Source: Cobetia sp. L2A1
Lineage (GTDB): Bacteria > Pseudomonadota > Gammaproteobacteria > Pseudomonadales > Halomonadaceae
Reading direction: 5' to 3'
Assembly (NCBI RefSeq): GCF_009796845.1
Contig: NZ_CP047025.1
Location: forward strand, 3,472,001-3,536,000
DNA: 64,000 nt
The notes under the pieces were generated by a model. It worked only from the letters and a program-made list of their open reading frames with translations. It did not search any database and had not been told where the DNA came from. The position numbers and the translations under genes were made by a program. How positions within the stretch are numbered: the first letter of the stretch is position 1; each line of letters starts with the position of its first letter. This document shows, piece by piece, positions 9,603 through 18,400 of the stretch.

Positions 9603-10014
9603 GTCGCACCTCGTGGGCAAAAACCCTAAGTCGGCAATAAAGGCATCAGGTATCCGAAGCCTTATCTGAAACCGGGCCTCGAGCACATGCCCGAAACCCG
9701 GTGGCCATCACCTGGCGCAGTGATGGCGATCCTGAGATGCGAAAGCATTCTCAGGCCTGACAGAGGCTGACTGACAGCAGGTCCGTGTTGCGAATGGCCT
9801 CTGCACGCTGTCGCCGCTTCATTATGATTATCAAGACTGCTCGGTATTACATCCTACATGGCTGGCCGTATTGCTGGCCTGGTGTGCACTGGCGTGTAAT
9901 TTTGGTCAACCTCAGCCCCTCTTTGGGGCGTTGCATGAATCCAGTGTGTACAAGCCGAACGCTCATCGCCATTGGACATTCCGTCAACAGACCTTGGGTT
10001 AATATCCAAGAGGC
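9603..10014. other. 412-base intergenic region without a convincing gene
   Basis: No reading frame here has a good start signal and recognisable protein. It holds a hairpin at 9731-9755 (CCTGAGATGC, GAAA loop, GCATTCTCAGG), another at about 9708-9727 (CCATCAC / GTGATGG) and a short GCCCC-TCTT-TGGGGC stem near 9917. It must carry the promoter of the small membrane protein, and could encode a small RNA, but nothing named is visible. Confidence 0.5.
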
Positions 10015-10662
10015 TTATACCAGCCGCTTGCGAGCCTTATCCGATGATTCTGGCAACATCAGGCGCTGTGCCATCAGTGCACTGGTGACGGCGTCGCCCA
10101 GGGCGGTATGCCGACCGATCACTGGTACGCCCAGAGCGTCGGCCATGGCCTCAAAACGTAGATCAGGATGAGACTCTGGTTGTGCATGGTGGCAACTACG
10201 TAGATAGTCACGTGCCAGATCATGGCGCCGGTTAGGTAAATCAAAGCCCAACCGCGGCCGTAAATGCCGATTGATCACGGCAACATCAAAATCAATGCAC
10301 CAGCCCACTAGCGGCCGGTTGCCGATAAACGCCAACAAGTGCTTCAGGGCATCGCCTAATGATTCGCCGCCGTGTAGATCAATACCACGCAGGCGATGAA
10401 TACGGATCGAATCAGCCTGCAGGCTATTGGGTCGCTGAAGATGAATCGAGAGCGCACTGGATGTCTGTATGCGCCGTACATCGAAGCGTACCGCCGCTAT
10501 TGATACCAGCTCCGCTCGACCGACCTCCAGACTGGTGGTCTCGCAGTCCAGTGCTACCCGCTCCCCTCCCAGATCATCGCCATGCCACGGCATGAATAGC
10601 TCGGAAAACTCACCATGCGCATGCCGGCGGCGATCAGCGGCACGTCTTATCTGCTGAAACAT
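10015..10662 (-). CDS. DnaQ-like 3'-5' exonuclease
   Basis: This 215-residue protein of the DEDDh exonuclease superfamily resembles the DNA polymerase III epsilon subunit. ExoI is VALDCETTSLE (D and E ligands), ExoII is GWCIDFDVAVINR (D), and ExoIIIepsilon is HTALGDAVTSALM (H and D). All four acidic ligands and the general-base histidine are present, so it should be active. ATG 10662 is preceded by AAGGAGG. It follows the DUF294 gene by 45 bases and is surely cotranscribed with it. The pairing of DUF294 and exonuclease behind an acetate-type symporter is recurrent in Halomonas and Pseudomonas relatives, but its job is unknown. Confidence 0.87.
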   Translation of the reverse strand: MFQQIRRAADRRRHAHGEFSELFMPWHGDDLGGERVALDCETTSLEVGRAELVSIAAVRFDVRRIQTSSALSIHLQRPNSLQADSIRIHRLRGIDLHGGESLGDALKHLLAFIGNRPLVGWCIDFDVAVINRHLRPRLGFDLPNRRHDLARDYLRSCHHAQPESHPDLRFEAMADALGVPVIGRHTALGDAVTSALMAQRLMLPESSDKARKRLV

Positions 10663-10707
10663 GCATCCTCCTTGGAGCAGATGCCCAGTACTCGATCGAG
10701 AGGTCTC

Positions 10708-12660
10708 TCAATATTCGAGGTGGTAACGGTGGGTCAGGCGTTGCTTGAAGTCCTTTACTCGACTGAGGGCATCACGCAGCAGATCACGCTCCAGAGATGA
10801 CAGTGACTGAGTGATGATCAAGTTGGCACTCCCCTCATCCATGTCATCAGACACTGCCCCCAAAGTCCTCTCCGCTGATGCCGGGATAGCTGATGCTTCA
10901 TCCAGACGGCGTAGCTGTTGGCGCAGGCGTAGCTCGGAAAACAACGATAGCGACTCAGAGAGGTCTTCGCTGTCACGCGCTCCGATACTGCCATCCGCGA
11001 CAAGAGCGTCCAACCGAGCAAAGGTACTGGTTGCCATCACGCCACGTTCCAGCGCCATCGTGCGTACGCCATGGACGAGAGGAAAAATGCCACCTTTCTT
11101 GATATCGATGCCATGTCGCGGCGTACGCAGCGAGCCGAACAGTGTCAGCGGTGTCGAGAAACGTAACGCCGCACGAGCGAAATGCGAAAGCAGCAGCGCA
11201 TCATGATTGACGTGACGTACCAGGTGACTGCGCAGGCTATCGACCAATTCCGCATTGCCGCCACTCGCTCGCGCATCAAAGACGATGGCCAGATTCATCA
11301 GAGCCTCACCGTCACGCCCCGCGCACCATCGGGCAATCTTGCCACGCCAACGCGACTCCGTAGCGACCCAATGCGGATTGGTGACCATCACGTTACCTGG
11401 ACATGGCGGATAACCCAGTCGTGCAAGCGCAGCGCTGAAGCTTTCCATGACTGCTTCGCACTCAGGCCACTGATCACCATCAGCGAGAATCAGCCCATTG
11501 TCCTGATCGGTTTTAAGCAGCTGTTCTCCACGTCCTTCGCTACCCATCAACATCAGACAGCAGGTCTCTCGCCGCGCCTCGGTTACCGTCATCACGAAGG
11601 TACGCTCGACAAGTCGCCCATTGAGCGCGCTGAGCAGTGCCATCGCGTGTCGTAGATGCACGCCCTGCAGCACTAGCGCGCGTATGAGTTCCGGTAGACG
11701 AGCACTGGCCAGCGCCAGCGCTTCCATATCATTGGCACGTTCAATCTCCAGACTCACCAACTGACTACGATTGGAAAAGAATCCCAATACATCAGTGAGC
11801 TCAATCACACCGACGACAAGTGAATCCGGTCCCGGCGACTGCTGTACCACGACCCTCGCGACGCGATGACGCGTCATCTGGACAAGCGCCTGAAAGAGGT
11901 AGTCATCGGCCGTGACAGCCACCAGTGAAAAACTGCCCAGAGGAGCCAATCGATGTGTCGGCGCCAGCCCCTCCAATACGAGCGCATTGAGTAAATCAGT
12001 ACGCGTCACAACGCCATAGCGCCCTTCCACCTCGATAATCAGACTGTCAGCGCGCGCTGCCTCCAGCGCTCTCACACCAGCATCGATACTGCTGGTAGCC
12101 GCGACCACCAATGGCGGTCGCATACAGTCCATCACGCGAGCCAGCATGAAGTCTGTCTGGTCACGACTCGGTCCAAGCCGGGTATCACGGTAGGCAGCTA
12201 GCAACCGTGCTTTATCACGCAAACTGCGCTGAAAAAAGTGACCAAAATCGGGGTTATCCGCGCACAACTGATGAAAAATTGCCGCCGGAAGTTGATAGCA
12301 CAAGGTTTCCTGCTCACAGACAAAACGTGTGCGGCACTCACCGTTGAGCAGCGTCAGCGCACCAAAAATATCCCCCTGGCTGTAATGTCCAATATGCAAA
12401 CTGGCCCAGGCATCCCGCCCTTCGTGGGCAGCCTGTTCCAACACGGACGACTCTGGTAGCGGTGTCTCGGGGGCCAACTCCGCCACCTCTCCCTTGTGAA
12501 TGATGTAGACGGCGTCACCTACCGCGCCTGGTGTCAGCGGCTGGGCCAACGCTTCGAAATAACGAAGATCAACACTTTCCGCCAGACGCTGACGACTGCG
12601 TGAATCCAGCAGCCTGAACGGAGGCTCATCGAACGGTATATCAACCAATGTGGCTTGCAT
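10708..12660 (-). CDS. cNMP-binding/CBS/DUF294 nucleotidyltransferase-like signalling protein
   Basis: About 650 residues in four parts: an N-terminal cyclic-nucleotide-binding-like beta barrel (around residues 20-150), a pair of CBS domains (around 170-300, for example SLIIEVEGRYGVVTRTDLLNAL), a DUF294 nucleotidyltransferase fold (MGSEGRGEQLLKTDQDNGLIL, which resembles the GlnD-type G-S-x-(G)-R-x-E signature plus D-x-D), and a C-terminal DUF294_C helical domain. It is a soluble protein whose substrate is unknown; GlnD-like nucleotidylation of a partner is an inference. ATG 12660 (MQATLVDIPF) has GGAG at proper spacing; a frame open to 12789 lacks one. It is sandwiched between the symporter and the exonuclease. 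Confidence 0.85.
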   Translation of the reverse strand: MQATLVDIPFDEPPFRLLDSRSRQRLAESVDLRYFEALAQPLTPGAVGDAVYIIHKGEVAELAPETPLPESSVLEQAAHEGRDAWASLHIGHYSQGDIFGALTLLNGECRTRFVCEQETLCYQLPAAIFHQLCADNPDFGHFFQRSLRDKARLLAAYRDTRLGPSRDQTDFMLARVMDCMRPPLVVAATSSIDAGVRALEAARADSLIIEVEGRYGVVTRTDLLNALVLEGLAPTHRLAPLGSFSLVAVTADDYLFQALVQMTRHRVARVVVQQSPGPDSLVVGVIELTDVLGFFSNRSQLVSLEIERANDMEALALASARLPELIRALVLQGVHLRHAMALLSALNGRLVERTFVMTVTEARRETCCLMLMGSEGRGEQLLKTDQDNGLILADGDQWPECEAVMESFSAALARLGYPPCPGNVMVTNPHWVATESRWRGKIARWCAGRDGEALMNLAIVFDARASGGNAELVDSLRSHLVRHVNHDALLLSHFARAALRFSTPLTLFGSLRTPRHGIDIKKGGIFPLVHGVRTMALERGVMATSTFARLDALVADGSIGARDSEDLSESLSLFSELRLRQQLRRLDEASAIPASAERTLGAVSDDMDEGSANLIITQSLSSLERDLLRDALSRVKDFKQRLTHRYHLEY

Positions 12661-12718
12661 GACACGAACTCCACCTGTGCCCGTGTAGCGGAGTGCTGCT
12701 ACGCGGGCCATCAAGCCA

Positions 12719-12753
12719 CAAGGCCCCACCTGCGCAAGCACAGCGGGGCCTTG
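12719..12753 (-). other. Hairpin in the symporter-DUF294 gap
   Basis: A perfect 9-bp stem (CAAGGCCCC / GGGGCCTTG) has a loop that can form a second small stem. There is no U-tract on the minus strand, so it may be a partial terminator or an mRNA-end stabiliser that lowers DUF294 and exonuclease expression relative to the symporter. A second, weaker stem lies at 12682-12705. Confidence 0.55.
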
Positions 12754-12821
12754 AGATATATGGGCCTGTCTACGTGACACTCTTTTCATTCACATGGACA
12801 GACCCTGCTACCTACCTTTCA

Positions 12822-14624
12822 TCAGTGATCCACTGATGCCCCTGCACCGCGCGGGATACGGATATCCTCGACGATGTGCTGGATGTACTCGGGCGGTGGC
12901 GGTGTCACCTTGCAGACCAGTACCGCGACGAGGAAGTTGAGTATCATCCCCACCGTACCGATGCCTTCCGGCGAGACACCTAGCAGCCAATACTCAGCCG
13001 TGTTCAGCTCTGGCGAGATGAACTTGAAGAACACGATATAGCTGAAGGTGAAGATCAGCCCTACCAGCATCCCAGCGATCGCTCCTTCCTTGTTCATCCG
13101 CTTGGAGAAGATGCCCAGCAGGATGACGGGGAAGAAGCTCGATGCTGCCAATCCGAAGGCAAAGGCTACAACCTGGGCCACGAATCCGGGCGGATTGATA
13201 CCGAAGTAGCCGGCAATCACGACTGCCACCGCTGCCGCCAGTCGCGCCGCCAACAACTCCTGCTTCTCAGTGATATTCGGCTTGAGCGTCTTCTTCAAGA
13301 GGTCATGCGAGATTGCCGACGAGATGACCAGGAGCAACCCGGCCGCTGTCGATAGCGCGGCCGCTACACCACCTGCGGCTACCAACGCGATGACCCAGGC
13401 CGGCAGATTGCCGATTTCAGGGTTGGCCAACACGATGATGTCGCGGTCGATATAAACCTCGCTCTCATTGTCAGTGGGCGCGTTGCTCAACAGACGCTGG
13501 CCATGCTCACCACGTGCTCCCTGACTGTCTGACGCACCTTCATAGGTGGGCGTACCGACAAACGGATCACCTCCGCGCATCTGGATGATGCCATCAGCAT
13601 TCTTGTCGACCCAGCCGATCAGTCCCGTGTTTTCCCAGTTGTAGAACCATCCCGGCAACTCTTCATAAGCAGTCTCATTGACCGTCTCAATCAGATTGAC
13701 ACGAGCAAAAGCGCCCACGGCCGGTGCAGTGGTGTACAGCAGTGCAATGAAGAACAGTGCCCAACCCGCAGAGATGCGTGCATCACGTACTGTCGGGACG
13801 GTGAAGAAGCGCACGATGACGTGAGGCAAACCAGCAGTACCGCACATCAATGCAGCTGTAATGAAGAAGACATCGATAGTGGATTTTGAGCCTTCGGTGT
13901 ACTCGCGGAAGCCGAGATCAGTCACAATTTGATCAAGTTTGTGCAGTAAATATACCCCCGTATCATTGCCCTGAGCATCTACCAGCGTACCGCCAAAGCC
14001 AGTCTGGGGGAGTACGTGACCCGTCATCATGATGGACAAAAATACTGCCGGCACCAGGAAGGCAAAAATCAGTACGCAGTACTGGGCAACCTGGGTATAG
14101 GTGACGCCCTTCATTCCACCGAGCACGGCATAGAAGAAGACAATCGCCATGCCAATCATCACACCGATATTCACATCGACTTCAAGGAAGCGTGCAAACA
14201 CGATCCCGGTACCGCGCATCTGACCTGCCACATAAGTGAAGGAGATGAAGATGACGCAGACGACGGCGACAGTACGTGCAACGCTCGAGTAGTAACGGTC
14301 ACCTACGAAATCCGGCACGGTAAACTTGCCGAACTTGCGTAGATAGGGCGCCAGCAACATCGCCAGCAAGACATAGCCGCCAGTCCAACCCATCAGATAG
14401 ACAGAGGCGTCATAACCGGAGTAGGCAATGATCCCTGCCATGGAAATGAAGGAGGCCGCAGACATCCAGTCCGCTGCCGTAGCGGCTCCATTGGCAATAG
14501 GATGTACACCACCTCCGGCGACATAGAATTCCTTGGTAGACCCGGCTCGCGACCAGACCGCGATACCGATATAGAGCGCAAACGAGGCGCCCACAAACAA
14601 ATACGTGAGTAGTTGAACATCCAT
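12822..14624 (-). CDS. Na+/solute symporter, acetate permease-like (VC_2705 subfamily)
   Basis: The 600-residue SSS-family inner-membrane symporter has about 13 helices. It begins with GAAT..ADWMSAASFISMAG and FTVPDFVGDRYYS, typical of ActP-related acetate/pyruvate carriers. A long hydrophilic loop (about residues 325-400, with DKNADGIIQMRGGDPFVG) before a late helix is characteristic of the VC_2705 group, whose members pair with a DUF4212 small subunit. That partner is encoded 63 bases upstream. An AAGGA ribosome-binding site precedes the ATG. The adjoining CrbS/CrbR switch and acs make acetate the likely substrate, although other short carboxylates are possible. Confidence 0.9.
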   Translation of the reverse strand: MDVQLLTYLFVGASFALYIGIAVWSRAGSTKEFYVAGGGVHPIANGAATAADWMSAASFISMAGIIAYSGYDASVYLMGWTGGYVLLAMLLAPYLRKFGKFTVPDFVGDRYYSSVARTVAVVCVIFISFTYVAGQMRGTGIVFARFLEVDVNIGVMIGMAIVFFYAVLGGMKGVTYTQVAQYCVLIFAFLVPAVFLSIMMTGHVLPQTGFGGTLVDAQGNDTGVYLLHKLDQIVTDLGFREYTEGSKSTIDVFFITAALMCGTAGLPHVIVRFFTVPTVRDARISAGWALFFIALLYTTAPAVGAFARVNLIETVNETAYEELPGWFYNWENTGLIGWVDKNADGIIQMRGGDPFVGTPTYEGASDSQGARGEHGQRLLSNAPTDNESEVYIDRDIIVLANPEIGNLPAWVIALVAAGGVAAALSTAAGLLLVISSAISHDLLKKTLKPNITEKQELLAARLAAAVAVVIAGYFGINPPGFVAQVVAFAFGLAASSFFPVILLGIFSKRMNKEGAIAGMLVGLIFTFSYIVFFKFISPELNTAEYWLLGVSPEGIGTVGMILNFLVAVLVCKVTPPPPEYIQHIVEDIRIPRGAGASVDH

Positions 14625-14687
14625 TGGCGTTGTCCTTGGCGATATCGATCATCTTGTTATTGTGTAAGACGAGACACGAGACATTCC

Positions 14688-14945
14688 CTATTGCTCATGA
14701 ACGTCGAAGCGCTCATCGAGCTTGTTCATTGAACGGGCATACATGATGATCAGCGCGAGGAAGAAGTAGATCGCTCCCTGCTGGGCGAACCAGAACCCCA
14801 GCTTGAAACCGAAGAAATGAATGTTATTGAGCACATCGACCAGCAATATTCCACATCCGTAGGACACGACAAACCAGACCACGAGATACCCCATGATCAG
14901 CTTGATATTGGCGGCCCAGTAGGCCTTGGCATTCGCTTCTTTCAT
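14688..14945 (-). CDS. DUF4212 small subunit of the symporter
   Basis: The 85-residue protein matches the DUF4212 family: a short polar start with AYWAANIKL, a first membrane helix (IMGYLVVWFVVSYGCGILLV), FGFKLGFWFAQQGAIY, and a second helix ending LIIMYARSMNKLD. It is thought to associate with VC_2705-type symporters, much as YjcH accompanies ActP. It is the first gene of the operon that continues with the symporter, DUF294 and exonuclease genes. The Shine-Dalgarno is weak (GAGAATG). Confidence 0.88.
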   Translation of the reverse strand: MKEANAKAYWAANIKLIMGYLVVWFVVSYGCGILLVDVLNNIHFFGFKLGFWFAQQGAIYFFLALIIMYARSMNKLDERFDVHEQ

Positions 14946-15494
14946 GACGACATTCTCGTGTTGTTATTGTGGTTTGTGACAGGTCGGCTAGCACCTTGTC
15001 GGCACATTACCGCTAGATGCCACTCACTGTACTTTTCTCGGTCGTTTGATATCCCCTGCCGTTACCGTTGCTTTTCAAGAAACACGAATACTCGTAATTG
15101 ACAGTAGACAAGACAGATGGTGACTGCAGGCTGACTTTAGTCGCTAACGTTAGCCATCTCTTCTTGATTGCTCGACCAAGTATAATAATTACTTTCTTAT
15201 CAATTAGTTATGTTATGACCTAAAGGTGCAATCCCTTGGTCTATTGGCCAAATGAGTAAGCTTGAAACCGAGATCACTCCACACACCGCTACTCGAGAAC
15301 GTGCCATCCCCTGACAATCCTTGCGTGAAACAAGCGCAATTTTCTGCCTGACACGCTCAAAATTCGTCTCTGTGATGGATATACAATGAAGCTGGCAGGC
15401 AAATACGATCAGCCTCAGTACCTTTGGTGGGAGGCAATGCTTGGGCCTCGTGGCAGGGCCTGCGTAGAATGGCGCTTCCAGAGAGGAGAGCGAC
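14946..15494. other. Divergent regulatory region between the acetate symporter operon and crbS
   Basis: This 549-base gap has no credible gene. It holds the promoters of the symporter operon (-) and of crbS (+). It contains a perfect 12-bp palindrome (15143-15154), an AT-rich stretch with TATAATAATT at 15181, and GGAGAG just before the crbS ATG. It is the natural place for a CrbR operator and for cAMP-CRP-like control. Confidence 0.6.
15143..15154. promoter_or_regulatory. Perfect palindrome, candidate operator
   Basis: GCTAACGTTAGC is a perfect 12-bp palindrome in the middle of the divergent region. Position and symmetry suggest a dimeric regulator site, possibly CrbR, but no consensus is known to me and the assignment is an inference. 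Confidence 0.35.
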
Positions 15495-18400
15495 ATGTTC
15501 CAGGGGTGGTGGCTGATTGCAGTGGCACTCGCATATATTGCGGTGCTGTTCACAATTGCATGGCGCGGGGATCGCAACGCCAAGAAAAATGGGTCACCTA
15601 ATCGGCGACCGGCGGTCTATAGCCTGGGGTTAGCAGTTTATTGCACCAGCTGGACCTTCTACGGCAGCGTCGGTCAGGCTGCGACCAGCGGCTGGGCCTA
15701 TCTGAGTATTTTTATCGGGCCGATTCTGACCTGCCTGCTATTCTGGCCGATCCTTCTGAAGATGATTCGTGTCGCCAAGCGGCAGAACATCACCTCGATC
15801 GCTGACTTCATTGCCTCACGTTATGGCAAGACACAGTCGCTGGCCGTATTTGCCTCGTTAGTGGCTCTCATCGGCACCCTGCCGTATATCGCCCTGCAGC
15901 TCAAGGCCGTTTCCAGCGCTTATCAGGTCCTGACAGATACCAGCGATGTGACACGTACACCGTGGCTTGGCGATACCGCCTTCTATGTGGCGGCGATCAT
16001 GGCGTTGTTCGCGATCCTGTTCGGCACACGCCATACCGATGCGACTGAGCATCACGTAGGTCTATTGCAAGCGATTGCCTTTGAATCACTGATCAAGCTG
16101 GTCGCTTTCCTGATACTGGGTTCCTATGTCACCTGGGGGATGTTCGATGGCCTGGGGGATCTGTTCACCAAGGCCGATACCTACCTGGCGCTGCAACAGC
16201 AACTGGAAACCCAGACCTTCGGTTCCGGCTTCTGGGCACAGACGCTACTGGCGATGCTGGCCGTCTTCTGTCTACCGCGCCAATTCCATGTTGCGGTCGT
16301 CGAGAATACCCACCATGAAGATGCCCGTCGTGCGCGCTGGCTGTTCCCGATCTATCTGATCGCAATCTCCTTCTTCGTACTGCCCATTGCAGCGGCGGGC
16401 CTGACGCTATTCCCGGATGGCTCTGTCTCACCGGATAGCTTCGTGCTTGCCCTGCCCATGGCAGCCGGTCAGACATGGCTGACATTACTGACCTTCATTG
16501 GTGGCTTCTCTGCGGCAACCGGCATGGTCATCGTTGCGGCGGTAGCGGTATCGATAATGATCTCCAACGAGATCGTCATCCCGCTGCTATTCCGTCTACG
16601 CTGGTTTGATACCGAGGCCCGTGACTACAGTCATATCGTGCTGCTGGCGCGCCGTCTGACCATCGTGATGATCCTGGGACTGGCCTATGGCTTCTATCTA
16701 CTGATTGCCGAATACAGCACCCTTTCTGCCATCGGTCTGCTGTCATTTGCTGCAGTGGCCCAATTCGCGCCATCCCTGATAGGCGGACTTTACTGGAAGC
16801 GTGGTAATCGACTGGGTGTCATTGTCGGCCTGAATGTCGGCTTCGCCGTATGGGCATGGACGTTGTTGGTCCCTGCGCTGGCACAAGCTGGCCTGATGCC
16901 AGTGGAAATGGTCAATCATGGCCCGCTAGGCATCGACTGGCTGTCCCCGCATGGCCTGTTCGGATTCCCCTTCAGTGACCCGCTGACCCACGGCGTGATG
17001 TTGTCACTCGGCCTCAACCTGTTCTTCTATATCTTTGTCTCTCAAATGACGCCGCAACGCGTGGTTGAGCGCATTCAGGCTTCATTGTTCGTCGACAGTG
17101 TCGAGACACGTCAGACCAGCGTCTCGCGTCCGTGGACCGGCTCCACCTCCGTTTCAGACCTGCGCGTACTGTGTGAACGCTTCTTGAGCGATGAACAGGT
17201 AGAACGTGCTTTCGAGGACTACGGCCGTCGCAGTGGACAACCGCTGGAGCTGCATGCACGGGCTTCCATCGATTTGATCCAGTTCACCGAGCGCTTCCTG
17301 GCTTCCGTACTCGGCGCCTCCTCGGCGCGTATCGTGGTCAACTCGGCACTCCAGGGACGCGGCATCGGTATCTCGGACGTCATCTCGATCGTCGATGAAG
17401 CCTCGCAGGTACTGGAGTTCAACCGCGCACTGCTGCAGGCCACCATCGAGAATATCCATCAAGGCATCAGCGTGGTTGATCAGCACATGCGACTGGTGGT
17501 GTGGAACCAACGCTATCTGGACATGTTCCGCTTCCCGGACAATCTGATTCGGGTCGGTGCACCGATAGACCGAATCTTCCGCTATAACGCGCACAACGGT
17601 GAATACGGCCCCGGTGATCCGGAAGAACACGTCGATCAGCTGCTGGACGCCATTCGTGACGGGGTGCCACATCGCTATGTGCGTTACCGCCAGGACGGCA
17701 GCGTGATGGAAATTCAGGGCAACCCGATGCCCGGCGGCGGGTTCGTTTATACCTACCAGGACATCACTCAGCAGAAGAGCACCGAAGAGGCGCTGATCCG
17801 TTCGGAAAACAATATCCGCATCTATACCGATAACGTGCCAGCGCTGATTGCCTACTTCGACAAGGAATGTCGTTACCTCTTCACCAACCGCGCCTACGAA
17901 GCGGTAATGGGGATCGATCGCACCGCCGTCATCGGTGAGCCAGCCGAAGCCGCAATGCCGGAAGATATCTATCGCCAGCGTGCCCCGTGGATGACACGTG
18001 CACTGGCAGGTGAGCGGGTATCGTTTGAAATCTCGCTGGAAGCACCGGAAGGCGGTGTGCGCTACATGCTGGTCACCTACACACCGCACTTCAGCACCAA
18101 GGGCAATATTCTCGGCTTCTTTGCCCTCTATCAGGACATTACCGAACGTCGTCTGGCAGAAATTGCACTCAAGGAGACTAACGAGAATCTGGAAGAGCGC
18201 GTCCGTGTACGTACGCGTGAACTGTCACAGGTCAACGAGGCACTACGTACCGAGAACCGCGTACGTGCCGAGGCCGAGCAGGCATTGCGTCAGGCCAAGA
18301 AGCTGGCAGAGGATGCCAATGCCTCAAAAACCCGCTTCCTCGCCGCGGCCAGCCATGACTTGTTGCAGCCTTTGAATGCCGCACGCCTGTTCACCTCTGC

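Noticed and set aside
9785..10171. 128-codon plus-strand frame in the gap before the exonuclease
   Set aside because: No start signal, overlaps the end of the exonuclease gene, composition unlike a real protein.
17154..18089. 311-codon minus-strand open frame
   Set aside because: Antisense to the PAS region of CrbS; high-GC codon structure often leaves the opposite strand open.
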